A stretch of 64,000 nt of DNA. It comes from Bradyrhizobium prioriisuperbiae (GTDB lineage: Bacteria; Pseudomonadota; Alphaproteobacteria; Rhizobiales; Xanthobacteraceae). The stretch spans positions 6,436,501 to 6,500,500 of the forward strand of contig NZ_CP135921.1 of the NCBI RefSeq assembly GCF_032397745.1, in the 5' to 3' direction. A model generated the notes under the pieces. That model was given only the letters and a program-made list of their open reading frames with translations. It did no database searches and had not been told where the DNA came from. The position numbers were made by a program, and so were the translations under genes. Positions 27,758 through 37,287 of the stretch are shown here, piece after piece; position 1 is the first letter of the stretch, and every line of letters starts with the position of its first letter.

Positions 27758-27766
27758 TGAGATGAC

Positions 27767-29185
27767 GTGATGGCGCTCCGTCTCAACATCGAAAACGAGC
27801 CGAACCTGCCCGACGGGGGGCCCGTCGTCTTTACGGTCGCGGGCAAACGCTCGGTCGACATTGGCCGGGACCGGCATCTCGATTGGACGCTGCCGGATCC
27901 GGCGCGGATGATTTCGGGCAAGCACTGCGAGGTTCACTACCGCGACGGCGGCTACTGGCTGCACGACGTGTCGACCAACGGCACCTTCCTCAACGGCGCC
28001 GATCAGCGGATGCGAGGACCGCATCGGCTGCGCAGCGGCGACCGGGTCGTGATCGGTCACTATATCATCGGTGTGAGCCTCGATGCCGACGACGGCATAG
28101 TGGCCGATGCCGGTCCGGTACAGGTCCCAGCGCCGATGTCGCAGCAGCATGCGGATTATCGCGAATTGTGGACCAGCGACCGCGAGGCACCGCCGCCGAT
28201 CGATCCGCAGCACCTGAAGATCGCACGAGAGGCTGCGCGGCCGATCAATCCGGAATTCCTGGATTGGGCCGCCAGCGTTCCCGAGCCGGATGCGCAGCGT
28301 GTGCGCCGGCCCTCGCAGCATGCCGCGAACAACAGCCATGATCATGGCGACATGAGCTGGGCGAACGGTTCGATCGCAGTTCCGCAAGCCGCGGTTGAAG
28401 CGCCGCCGATCCCCACACCGCGCCGTCCGGTCTGGACCGACGACGATGCCGGCTGGCAAGACGAGCGCGTCTCAGCACCGTCGGCGCCGGCTCCGGTTGA
28501 GCCAGCGCGTCCGCCGGTCGACGCACCGCCGCCCGCCGCCGCGCCTTATCGGGCGCCCGCGGCCGTGAGCGCGCCGGCAGCAAGCGGGGCCGGGGACACC
28601 GGCGGATTTTCCCGGCAGGTCGCCAGGGCCGCGGGACTGCCGGAGACTTTTTTTGCGAACAAGACCGACGCCGAACTCGCCGAGCAGCTCGGCGGCATTC
28701 TGCGCATGACGGTCGAAAGCCTGATGGCGCTGCTGCAGGCCCGGCATCAGGCCAAACAGATGGCGCGCAGCACCAATCAGACTACGATCCAGGCGGTCGA
28801 AAACAATCCGCTGAAATTTTCGCCGACGCCGGAAGAGGCGATGCGCATCCTGTTCGGACCGGCGACCCGCAGTTACCTGGATGCGCACAGCGCTTTCGCG
28901 CAAGGTTTTGGCGACTTAAAGTCACATCAGCTCAAAACTTATATGGCGATGCAGCATGCCGTTGGCGAGCTGGTTGCCAGCATCGATCCGACACTGATGG
29001 CGCGTGAACTCGAACTGCAGCGCGGGGCGGGGTCCTGGCTCGGATCGAACAAGGGGAAACTCTGGGACGCATTGCTGTTGCGCTGGAAGGCATCTCTCGG
29101 TCGGGACAACAGCGCGCCGATTGATGCTTTCATGCTGCACTTTGCCGATTATTACGATCGCGCCGACAAGGGCGATAAAAAATAG
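27767..29185 (+). CDS. tagH: T6SS FHA-domain protein (TagH/Fha)
   Basis: 472 residues. The N-terminal FHA domain (~residues 20-105) has GRDRHLDWTLPD, ISGKHCEVHY and STNGTFLNG, the phosphothreonine-binding core. A long Pro/Ala-rich linker (~110-285) follows. The C-terminal TagH domain begins near VARAAGLPETFF and includes FGPATRSYLDAHSAFAQGF. In the threonine-phosphorylation pathway, PpkA phosphorylates the FHA protein to license assembly and PppA reverses it. Both enzymes are encoded at the end of the same arm. Confidence 0.92.
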   Translation: MMALRLNIENEPNLPDGGPVVFTVAGKRSVDIGRDRHLDWTLPDPARMISGKHCEVHYRDGGYWLHDVSTNGTFLNGADQRMRGPHRLRSGDRVVIGHYIIGVSLDADDGIVADAGPVQVPAPMSQQHADYRELWTSDREAPPPIDPQHLKIAREAARPINPEFLDWAASVPEPDAQRVRRPSQHAANNSHDHGDMSWANGSIAVPQAAVEAPPIPTPRRPVWTDDDAGWQDERVSAPSAPAPVEPARPPVDAPPPAAAPYRAPAAVSAPAASGAGDTGGFSRQVARAAGLPETFFANKTDAELAEQLGGILRMTVESLMALLQARHQAKQMARSTNQTTIQAVENNPLKFSPTPEEAMRILFGPATRSYLDAHSAFAQGFGDLKSHQLKTYMAMQHAVGELVASIDPTLMARELELQRGAGSWLGSNKGKLWDALLLRWKASLGRDNSAPIDAFMLHFADYYDRADKGDKK

Positions 29186-29241
29186 ACTTCTACGGTCGTC
29201 GGTTTCGGCGATCGCGACATGATTTCTGAGTGGATGGTGGA

Positions 29242-30579
29242 ATGTCCTGGTACAGCAAGGTTTTCTGGTCTGAAGGTCTGTTTCTGCGGCCGCATCATCT
29301 GCAGCAGAACGATCGGTATATCGAGCATCTGCTCGAGAAACGCGTGCGTTACATCACTCCGTATCCATGGGGATTCGCCGAACTCGAGATCGACACCGAT
29401 CTGACGCAGCAGAGCAAGTTCGCCGTGCGCCGTGCCGCCGGCGTGATGCCGGATGGCACGCCGTTCGATATTCCGTCCGACAGCCCGATCCCGGACGCGA
29501 TCGACATTCCGGAGTCGGCGGCGGGCCAGATCGTCTGGCTGATGATGCCGGTGGCGGCGCCGAACACCCGTGAGGTTGACGAGGCGAGTGCCGACAGCGC
29601 CAGCCGCTACGTGCGCGGCGCCGAGACGTTCATCGACTCGACCTCGTCGCTGCGCGTCGAGGAAGAAATCGACATCGTCTATCCGCGGCTGTCGTTCGAG
29701 CTGCGCAAGACCAGCAAGCCCGGATACATGGGCGTCGGGATCGCACGGATCCTCGAGGTCCGCGACAAGAACGTACTGTTCGACGACAAGTTCGTGCCAC
29801 CGTTGCTGGCCTGCGCGGCGCATCCATCGACCGACGGGTGGCTGAACCGGATCATCGGCTGGATCGAAACCAAGCTGGACGAACTGTCGCGTTATGCAGT
29901 CGATCCGTCCTCCGGCGGGGGACTTCAGAGCGTCGATTACTTCGTGCTGCAGCTTCTCAATCGCCAGATTCCGGTGCTGCTCCACTTCCAGCGCTCCGGT
30001 TATGTGCATCCGGAGCGGCTTTATCAGGAACTGCTGAGGCTGGCCGGGGAGCTTGCGACCTTTGCCACCGCCGAGCGCCGGGCTCGCGATTATCCGGCCT
30101 ATGACCATGACGATCTGGAGAATGTGTTCACGCCGCTGGTGCGCGATATCCAGGATTTCCTCAGTGCACGGCTGGGACGCCGCGCAATCCGTCTCGAAAT
30201 CATCGAGCGGGCGCAGAACGCTTTCGTGTCGCCGATCCGCGACCGGTCGCTGTTCCGCAATGCAACGCTGGTGCTCGAAGTTGCGGCGCGGCGGCCGCTG
30301 GTCGAAATCCAGAACGATTTCCCGCACCTGTTCAAGGTCGGGCCGAACACCAAGATGAACGAAATCGTTCATGCCAACCTGCCGGGCCTGACGCTGGTCC
30401 ACCTGCCGACGCCGCCGCCGCATATCCGCGCCATCACCGATCACGTGTATTTCTATCTGGATCGCAAGTCGCCGCTGTGGCCCGACTTCAGCAATGCCGC
30501 GTCGATCGGAATGCACTTTTCGGGAGACTGGCCGGAGCTTGAACTTCACCTCTGGGCTATTCTGGAAGATCGGCCATGA
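29242..30579 (+). CDS. tssK: T6SS baseplate-membrane connector TssK
   Basis: 445 residues from the ATG at MSWYSKVFWSEGLFLRPHHLQ, which matches the family N-terminus better than the ATG four codons upstream. Further family segments are IDIVYPRLSFELRKTSKPGY, FVPPLLACAAHP and 'FKVGPNTKMNEIVHANLPGL' (in part), ending in SGDWPELELHLWAI. TssK trimers link the TssEFG wedges to the TssL/TssM membrane complex. The stop overlaps the tssL start (ATGA). Confidence 0.96.
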   Translation: MSWYSKVFWSEGLFLRPHHLQQNDRYIEHLLEKRVRYITPYPWGFAELEIDTDLTQQSKFAVRRAAGVMPDGTPFDIPSDSPIPDAIDIPESAAGQIVWLMMPVAAPNTREVDEASADSASRYVRGAETFIDSTSSLRVEEEIDIVYPRLSFELRKTSKPGYMGVGIARILEVRDKNVLFDDKFVPPLLACAAHPSTDGWLNRIIGWIETKLDELSRYAVDPSSGGGLQSVDYFVLQLLNRQIPVLLHFQRSGYVHPERLYQELLRLAGELATFATAERRARDYPAYDHDDLENVFTPLVRDIQDFLSARLGRRAIRLEIIERAQNAFVSPIRDRSLFRNATLVLEVAARRPLVEIQNDFPHLFKVGPNTKMNEIVHANLPGLTLVHLPTPPPHIRAITDHVYFYLDRKSPLWPDFSNAASIGMHFSGDWPELELHLWAILEDRP

Positions 30580-32162
30580 ACGACAAGGACAAACCGGTAA
30601 ATCCTTTTGGCCGAGGCGAGCGGACCATCATCCGTCCGAATCCCGGCGGGAGGTTGCCGTCGAGTCCCGTCCCAAATCCGGTGCCCAATCCCGTCCCAAA
30701 TCCAATGCCGAATCCAACGCCGGCTGCGAACCCGTATCCGTCGCCCGGTGAGCCGTCCCAGCCGGCGCCCCGTCCGGCGTTTTCGCCGACACCGCTGCCG
30801 ACGCCGGGCGCACCACAGCCGGCCGCTTATTCTCCGGTGCCGCAGCCGCCGGGTTACGCCGCCGCGCCGACCAGCCAGGCGCCTGAGGAATGGATATCGA
30901 CACCGAAGCAGCAGCCGCTGCCGCAGTTTGCCCCGGCCGGGCCGCAACTGCGTGTCGACGAACTGGTGGCGCCCAACGCCAACCCGATCATGCGGGCGGC
31001 GGGGCCGCTGCTGCAACTGCTTGGGCGGCTGCGCGTGGCGTTGATGCGGGCGCCGTTCGCGACCCTGATGGAGCAGGTCGCCGACGCGGTGAAGTTCTTC
31101 GAAACCGATATTCGCTCGGCGGGTATTTCCGAGCATCAGGCCAACACCGCGAAATACATTCTGTGCGCGACCGCCGACGACATCGTGCAGCACATCCCGA
31201 CCGAGGACCGCCACGTCTGGACCCAGTACTCAATGCTGAGCCGGTTCTTTGGCGAGCGGGTCGGCGGCGTGCGTTTCTTCGAGATCCTCGATCACCTCAA
31301 AGCCGATCCGATGGTCAACTATCCGGTGCTCGAGCTGCAGCACGCCTGCCTGGCGCTCGGGTTCCAGGGCATGCACCGGGCCTCGGGCAGCGGCCTGGCG
31401 AACCTGCAGATGATCCAGCGCAATCTCTACGAGACGTTGCGCCGGGTTCGTCCCAAGGTCATGAGCGACCTGTCGCCGAACTGGCGCGGGCAGGCGCTGG
31501 CCAACCGCCGGCAGCGCATCCGGATGCCGGTGTGGATGGTCGCCGCGGTGGTCGCGGCGCTTTTGACCGGTGGCTATTTCACGCTGCGGTCCTTGCTCTC
31601 GGGCCGCTCGGAAAATGCCGCCGAAGTGGCGCTGGCGCTGCATCCCGGCGATCCGATCGAGCTGAAGCGCCGCATCATCGCGCCGCCGCCGCCACCGCCA
31701 CCGCCGCCACCTCCGGATCGCATCACCCAGTTGCAGCGCATCCGCAACGCGTTGGCGCTGGAGAAGACCGCGTGCGTTATGACCGCCGACCAGACCGCGA
31801 GTTTCATCGTGATCCGGGTCTGTGACTTCGCCTTGTTTGCGCCGGCGCAAGCGACGGTGCTGGAAGCCTTCAAGCCGGTAGCCTCCCGTGTGGCGGCCAC
31901 CCTCGACAGGGAGCCGGGCAAGATCAAGATCGTCGGCCATACCGACAGCTCACCGATCCGCAGCTCGCGCTTCGCCTCGAATTTCGAACTCTCCGTCGAG
32001 CGCGCCAAGGCTGTCGCCGGGGTGCTGAAGCCCGGGCTGACCGATTTCACCCGCGTCGAGATCGAAGGCAAGGGGCCGGATGCGCCGATTGCGGCCAATT
32101 CGACACCGGAGGGACGCGCCAAGAACCGGCGTGTCGAGATCTTCATCGAACGCAGTGAATAG
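30576..32162 (+). CDS. tssL: T6SS membrane protein TssL with OmpA-like domain
   Basis: 528 residues. The N-terminus (~1-125) is proline-rich and has a short tandem of Val-Pro-Asn-Pro units. The DotU/TssL cytoplasmic domain spans ~145-300 (VADAVKFFETDIRSAG, YILCATADDIVQ). One transmembrane helix lies at ~312-332, then a poly-proline run, then an OmpA-type peptidoglycan-binding domain (~400-528, GHTDSSPIRSSRFASNFELS, EGRAKNRRVEIFIE). This extended form anchors the complex to the cell wall without a separate TagL. That is notable because no TssJ is present. Confidence 0.95.
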   Translation: MNDKDKPVNPFGRGERTIIRPNPGGRLPSSPVPNPVPNPVPNPMPNPTPAANPYPSPGEPSQPAPRPAFSPTPLPTPGAPQPAAYSPVPQPPGYAAAPTSQAPEEWISTPKQQPLPQFAPAGPQLRVDELVAPNANPIMRAAGPLLQLLGRLRVALMRAPFATLMEQVADAVKFFETDIRSAGISEHQANTAKYILCATADDIVQHIPTEDRHVWTQYSMLSRFFGERVGGVRFFEILDHLKADPMVNYPVLELQHACLALGFQGMHRASGSGLANLQMIQRNLYETLRRVRPKVMSDLSPNWRGQALANRRQRIRMPVWMVAAVVAALLTGGYFTLRSLLSGRSENAAEVALALHPGDPIELKRRIIAPPPPPPPPPPPDRITQLQRIRNALALEKTACVMTADQTASFIVIRVCDFALFAPAQATVLEAFKPVASRVAATLDREPGKIKIVGHTDSSPIRSSRFASNFELSVERAKAVAGVLKPGLTDFTRVEIEGKGPDAPIAANSTPEGRAKNRRVEIFIERSE

Positions 32163-32226
32163 CACGACGACTGAGCGATCGATAAACAACGACTGATTTG
32201 GCAGACTGACAGCGGATACCGGCAAG

Positions 32227-35200
32227 ATGCTTCGGAAGGAAATTACCCGTACGATTCTTTACGGCATCGGGCTGGGATCGCTGGCGTCAGTGATCTATCT
32301 CGCCGGTCCATTCATTGCATTCGGCGACTGGCGGCCACTGGAAAACTACACCATCCGCGCCGTCGTTATTCTGCTGCTGGTTGCCGGTGCCGGCAGCTTC
32401 GGCGGATTCAACTTCTATCGACGGCGCAAGGGCGCGCAGCAGATCGCCGACGGCATCGCCGGCACGGGTGAGCCGACCAGCGACGAGCCGGTGCTCAAGG
32501 ACCGCATGAAGGATGCGCTCGCGACCCTGAAGACGTCGAGCGGCAACAAATCAGGCTATCTCTACGATCTGCCCTGGTATGTCATCATCGGACCGCCCGG
32601 CGCGGGCAAGACCACGGCGCTGGTGAATTCCGGGCTGAAGTTCCCGCTGGCGCGGGGCGCGACGCCGGCGGCGATCGCCGGGGTCGGCGGCACCCGCTAC
32701 TGCGACTGGTGGTTTACCGAAGAGGCGGTGCTGATCGACACCGCGGGGCGCTATACGACCCAGGATTCCGACAGCAAGGCCGACAAGGAGAGCTGGTTCT
32801 CCTTCCTCGACCTGCTGAAGAAAAACCGCTCGCGCCAGCCGATCAACGGCGTTCTGGTAGCGATCAGCATCGAAGACATTCTGACGCTGCCGAAGCCGGA
32901 ACTGGCCGCGCATGCGGAAGCAATCCGCATGCGGCTGCTCGAACTGCACCAGCGGCTGAAGGTGAGTTTCCCGGTCTATGCGCTGTTCACCAAGGCCGAC
33001 CTAGTTGCGGGCTTTACCGAGTACTTCAGTTATCTCAACGAGACCGGCCGACGCCAGGTTTGGGGCGCGACGTTCCAGACCGCGGACAAGAAACAGAACC
33101 TAGTCGGGCAGATTCCCGACCAGTTCGATCATCTGCTGGAACGTCTCAGCGAGGAGACGCTCGACCGCCTGCAGGACGAGCCGGCGCCGCAGCATCGGGT
33201 GCAGCTGTTCGGATTCCCGGCACAGATGGCGCGACTGAAGCCGCAGATCCATGATTTTCTGAACCAGATTTTTGAGCCGACCCGCTACCACGTCAATGCC
33301 AATCTGCGTGGTTTCTACTTCACATCCGGCACCCAGCAGGGCACGCCGATCGATCAGTTGATCGGATCGCTGGCGCGGACGTTCGGCGCGGAAGAGGTCA
33401 GCGCTGGCGGTTATTCCGGATCTGGCAAGAGCTTCTTCCTGACCGATCTGATTTCGAAGGTGATCATTGGCGAGGCCGACTGGGTTTCGACCGATCGGGG
33501 CGCGGTGCGCCGTGCGCTGATCATCAAGACCGCGGCGCTATCGCTGATCGGGCTGGTCTCAGTCGGATTGATCGTTGCCTGGCTGACCAGCTTCAAAAAG
33601 AATTCCGACCTGATCGAGCAGAGCCTGCAGGTCGACGGCGATTATGCGGCCGCCGGTGCGCCGCTGATCAAGCAGACCCTGATCGCGGATCGCGAGCTCG
33701 ACAAGGTTCTGCCCTTGCTGCATCGGCTGCGCAACGCGCCCGCTGGATATGCGTCGCGCGAAACCCCGGTGCCGCTGTCGGCGCGCTATGGGCTGAACCA
33801 GCAGCCGCGATTGCTGTCGGCCTCGAATGCCGCCTATCACACGGCGCTGGAGCGGCTGTTCCGTCCGCGGCTGCTGTATCGTCTCGAAGAACAGCTCAAT
33901 GCCAGGCTCACCGAGCCGGCCTTTGTCTATGAGGGCTTGAAGATCTACCTGATGCTCGGCGGACAGCATCCGCCGGAGCGTGAGCTGATCCGGTCCTGGA
34001 TGCAGCGCGACTGGGCCGACAATCTCTATCCCGGCGCCACCAACGCAGAGGGACGCCGCCTGCTGGAGGAGCACCTGGTCGCGATGTTCGACCTGGAGAC
34101 CGAGCAGCCGCCGCTGGTCGAACTCGACGGTCGCCTGGTCCAGGAAGCGCAGAAATCGCTGGCCCGGCTCAGCGTGTCGCAGCGCGCCTATGAGTTCCTG
34201 AAATCGGAAGCCCGCGCCGCGAGTTCCGGCGACTGGATCGTCAGCCGCAGGGGCGGGCCGGATGTCGCTGTTGTGTTCGAGACCACGAACGGACAGCCGC
34301 TGGATGCGGTGCGCATCCCCGCCTTCTTCACCTACAACGGTTTCCATCAGCAGTTCGTGGGGCGGTTGAGCGGGCTGGCGGATCGCATGAAGAACGAGCG
34401 CTGGGTGCTGGGCGACGCCGGTCAGCAGGCCGCGGTCGGGCAGCAGTACGACGATCTCGCCAACGATTTGCTGAACGTTTATTCGAACGAATTCGTGGTC
34501 GCCTGGCGCAATGCGCTTGGAAACCTGCGGCTGAAGAAGCTCCTGGCCGACAAGCCGAAGTACGAGGTGCTGCGCGCGCTGTCGGCGCCGACATCGCCGA
34601 TGCGGCAGATCCTGGAATCGATCCGCGACGAAACCCTGCTGACCAAGGAACGGCAGAAGCCGGCGAACGCCGCCGCCAGCCCCGCCGGGGTGCCGGCCAT
34701 CCCGTCGCCGACGCTGTTCACCAATGCGCAGGACGGACCGCCCGGCGCGAAAATCGAGTCCCAGTTCAAGCCGTATCATTCCGTGCTCGAGGGTGACAGC
34801 ACGCGGCGTCCGATCGATTCCACCATCGCCAACCTGAACGACATTGCGCAGAACCTGACGCTGATGATCGAGAATCCGCAGCTGACGGCGCAGGCGACGC
34901 AGTCCCTGCAGACCCAGGTCGCGGCGCTGCGCAACAATGCGTCGCGAATGCCGCCGCCGTTCTCCGACATGATGCGCGCCGCCGCCGGTGAATTCGAAGG
35001 CAACATCGCGGCCTCGACGGCAGGACAGTTGTTGCAGACCCTGCGCGATCAGGTCACGCCGGTGTGCCAACAAACCGTGACCAACCGCTACCCCTTCGTC
35101 CGCGGCAGTGCCCAGGAGGTGCCGCTTGCGGATTTCGCCAAATTGTTCAGCCCGAACGGCATCATGGACAAGTTCTTCACCCAGTCGCTGGCGCCTTATG

Positions 35201-35772
35201 CGGACACCTCGCGGCCGGAGTGGGTGTGGCGCAAGGAGAGCCCGGTCGCTCGCTCGCTGTCTCCGGACACGCTGAAACAGTTCCAGAACGCCGCCTATAT
35301 CCGCGATGCTTTCTTCCAGACCGGCGGCGGGGTCCCGATGGTGACCTTGTCGATCAAGCCGCCGGGTGCCGGTGCGCCCGGGGTCTCGATCAAGACCGAA
35401 ATCGGCGGCACGGTGATCGACAGCCCGACAACACCGGGGGCGGCAGCTCCTCCGATGTTCGGCGCACCGCCGCCGCCGCCGCCATCCCCCAAAAGCGATG
35501 CGCCGACCACAGTACAGTGGCCAGGACCATCGACGCGGACAGCGATTTCGGTGAGCAACGAAACCGGGCCGCCGTCGGTGCTGGAACGGACCGGGCCGTG
35601 GTCGTTGTTCCGGATGCTTGAGGCGGGCTCGCTGACGGCCAAAGCCGAGACCGCCAGCGCGACCTTCATCGTTGCCGGGCGCGAGCTCAATTACCGGATT
35701 TCGACCGGGTCGGTTCGCAACCCGCTCAACCTGGTGACGCTCCGGGAATTCCGCTGCCCGACCGGAATATGA
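32227..35772 (+). CDS. tssM: T6SS membrane protein TssM (IcmF)
   Basis: 1181 residues. Two N-terminal membrane helices (~10-32 and 44-62) precede a cytoplasmic NTPase-like domain with an intact Walker A (GPPGAGKTT, ~119-127). A third helix at ~433-455 leads to a large periplasmic domain. The IcmF C-terminal segment contains FFTYNGFHQQF and, later, a proline-rich insert near residues 1075-1095. TssM spans the periplasm and gates the channel with TssL. The stop overlaps tagF (ATGA). Confidence 0.96.
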   Translation: MLRKEITRTILYGIGLGSLASVIYLAGPFIAFGDWRPLENYTIRAVVILLLVAGAGSFGGFNFYRRRKGAQQIADGIAGTGEPTSDEPVLKDRMKDALATLKTSSGNKSGYLYDLPWYVIIGPPGAGKTTALVNSGLKFPLARGATPAAIAGVGGTRYCDWWFTEEAVLIDTAGRYTTQDSDSKADKESWFSFLDLLKKNRSRQPINGVLVAISIEDILTLPKPELAAHAEAIRMRLLELHQRLKVSFPVYALFTKADLVAGFTEYFSYLNETGRRQVWGATFQTADKKQNLVGQIPDQFDHLLERLSEETLDRLQDEPAPQHRVQLFGFPAQMARLKPQIHDFLNQIFEPTRYHVNANLRGFYFTSGTQQGTPIDQLIGSLARTFGAEEVSAGGYSGSGKSFFLTDLISKVIIGEADWVSTDRGAVRRALIIKTAALSLIGLVSVGLIVAWLTSFKKNSDLIEQSLQVDGDYAAAGAPLIKQTLIADRELDKVLPLLHRLRNAPAGYASRETPVPLSARYGLNQQPRLLSASNAAYHTALERLFRPRLLYRLEEQLNARLTEPAFVYEGLKIYLMLGGQHPPERELIRSWMQRDWADNLYPGATNAEGRRLLEEHLVAMFDLETEQPPLVELDGRLVQEAQKSLARLSVSQRAYEFLKSEARAASSGDWIVSRRGGPDVAVVFETTNGQPLDAVRIPAFFTYNGFHQQFVGRLSGLADRMKNERWVLGDAGQQAAVGQQYDDLANDLLNVYSNEFVVAWRNALGNLRLKKLLADKPKYEVLRALSAPTSPMRQILESIRDETLLTKERQKPANAAASPAGVPAIPSPTLFTNAQDGPPGAKIESQFKPYHSVLEGDSTRRPIDSTIANLNDIAQNLTLMIENPQLTAQATQSLQTQVAALRNNASRMPPPFSDMMRAAAGEFEGNIAASTAGQLLQTLRDQVTPVCQQTVTNRYPFVRGSAQEVPLADFAKLFSPNGIMDKFFTQSLAPYADTSRPEWVWRKESPVARSLSPDTLKQFQNAAYIRDAFFQTGGGVPMVTLSIKPPGAGAPGVSIKTEIGGTVIDSPTTPGAAAPPMFGAPPPPPPSPKSDAPTTVQWPGPSTRTAISVSNETGPPSVLERTGPWSLFRMLEAGSLTAKAETASATFIVAGRELNYRISTGSVRNPLNLVTLREFRCPTGI

Positions 35773-36467
35773 CCATGCGCTGTGGCCTGTTCGGAAAACT
35801 GAGTGCCAAGCGCGATTTCATCGCGCTGGCGACACCGCGGAGCCTCCTCGAGGTTTGGGAGCCGTGGGTGCAGGCATCCTTGTCGGCGAGCCGCCATCAA
35901 CTCGTTGACCGCTGGCAGCAGGCGTTTCTCACCGCGCCGGTGTGGCGGTTCTGGCTCGGCGCCGGGATCTGCGGAACCCCGATTGCGGGCGCGATCATGC
36001 CTTCGCTCGATGGTGTCGGCCGATACTATCCACTCACAGTGCATGCGGTAGCGGACGCCGGCGTGCCGATCGCGCCGCCCGATGTCGATATCCAGGACGA
36101 CTGGTTCGGTATTGCCGAGAACTTCCTGCTGTCGACGCTGGACCGCGACGCTACGTTCGAGGCGATCTCGCAAGCCCTGGAGGGCCTGGCGACGCCGCGG
36201 GTGCAGACGCAACAAGCCGGCGAGGGCGAGGCCGTGATTGTCGCACTCGGCGACGACATGGCGGGGATGATGTCGGTCGGCAACACCTTCGCCGCGTCGT
36301 TCGCGAGCCTGCGCGCGGCACGCCCGGACATCTATGCGGCGGCGAGTTTCTGGTGGACGACCGGTGGCGGCGATTTTCCGCCGCTCGCGCTGAGTTGTCG
36401 CGGGTTGCCGGACCCCTTCCAGTATTCCACATTGTTGACCGGACAGCTCGCGGGGAGCGGGACGTGA
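35769..36467 (+). CDS. tagF: T6SS-associated protein TagF
   Basis: 232 residues, starting MTMRCGLFGKLSAKRDFIAL, the classic TagF N-terminus (G-x-x-GKL-x-x-x-DF). It also has RFWLGAGICG, MPSLDGVGRYYPLTV and the FWWTTGGGDFPPLALSCRGLPDPFQYSTLL end (quoted in parts of under 20). TagF is a post-translational inhibitor of T6SS firing in Pseudomonas and Agrobacterium. Here it overlaps tssM by four bases and precedes pppA by 31, so it is co-expressed with the control enzymes. An in-frame ATG two codons later is also possible. Confidence 0.9.
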   Translation: MTMRCGLFGKLSAKRDFIALATPRSLLEVWEPWVQASLSASRHQLVDRWQQAFLTAPVWRFWLGAGICGTPIAGAIMPSLDGVGRYYPLTVHAVADAGVPIAPPDVDIQDDWFGIAENFLLSTLDRDATFEAISQALEGLATPRVQTQQAGEGEAVIVALGDDMAGMMSVGNTFAASFASLRAARPDIYAAASFWWTTGGGDFPPLALSCRGLPDPFQYSTLLTGQLAGSGT

Positions 36468-36498
36468 CACGTGCATTGAACAGCGATGCAAAATTCAA

Positions 36499-37287
36499 AT
36501 GCAAGAATTGACGTCCATGTTTGATGTCGGCAGCGTGACCCATGCCGGCCGAGTGCGGGAGCGCAACGAGGATTCGTGCCTGGTGCGCACCAATGTCGGC
36601 CTCTGGGCGGTGGCCGATGGCATGGGCGGCCATGAGGCCGGCGACGTGGCAAGCCGGATCGTGGTCCAGTCGCTGGATGCCATTGGCGAACCGGCCTCGG
36701 CCGCCGATCTGCTGGCCCAGTGCGAGAACCAGATCTTCAACGCCAATCAGCAGATCTTGGCGCTGAGCCGCACGCGCCGTGGTGCTGTGATCGGCACCAC
36801 GGCAGCGGTCCTGCTGATCCGCGACGAGCATTATGCCTGTGTCTGGGCGGGTGACAGCCGGGTGTACCTGATCAAGCAGGCGGCGATCAGCCAGATTTCC
36901 CGCGACCACACTGAAGTTGAGGATCTGGTGGCCGGCGGGACGCTGTCGCGCGACGAGGTGCGCAACTGGCCCAACAATGTCATCACCCGCGCTGTCGGCG
37001 TGGCGAAAGACCCGGAGCTGGAGGTTGTGATCGGCCCCGCCGAGCCCGGCGACATCTTCGTGGTCTGCAGCGATGGCCTGACCAAGCATCTGCAGGATGA
37101 GGAAATCCTGCAATGGGTGACGACACGCCACGCCCAGGCGTCCTGCGACGCGATGCTTGAACTGGCGCTGGAGCGGGGAGGTCTGGACAACGTCACGATC
37201 ATCGTCGTTCGGCTGCAGCCGCCGGTGCGGACCTCATCGGAGCCGACGCAATCGCCCTTTACCGGCCGGCCGGAGCTGAGGTCATGA
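36499..37287 (+). CDS. pppA: T6SS serine/threonine phosphatase PppA
   Basis: 262 residues of the PP2C fold. Metal-binding and catalytic motifs are all present: HAGRVRERNEDS (~15-26), ADGMGGHEAGD (~39-49), VWAGDSRVYL, CSDGLTKHL and the final DNVTIIVVRL. It removes the phosphate placed on the FHA protein by PpkA and so resets the secretion switch. The start is weakly supported; an ATG six codons later (MFDVGSV) is an alternative. The stop overlaps ppkA (ATGA). Confidence 0.94.
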   Translation: MQELTSMFDVGSVTHAGRVRERNEDSCLVRTNVGLWAVADGMGGHEAGDVASRIVVQSLDAIGEPASAADLLAQCENQIFNANQQILALSRTRRGAVIGTTAAVLLIRDEHYACVWAGDSRVYLIKQAAISQISRDHTEVEDLVAGGTLSRDEVRNWPNNVITRAVGVAKDPELEVVIGPAEPGDIFVVCSDGLTKHLQDEEILQWVTTRHAQASCDAMLELALERGGLDNVTIIVVRLQPPVRTSSEPTQSPFTGRPELRS

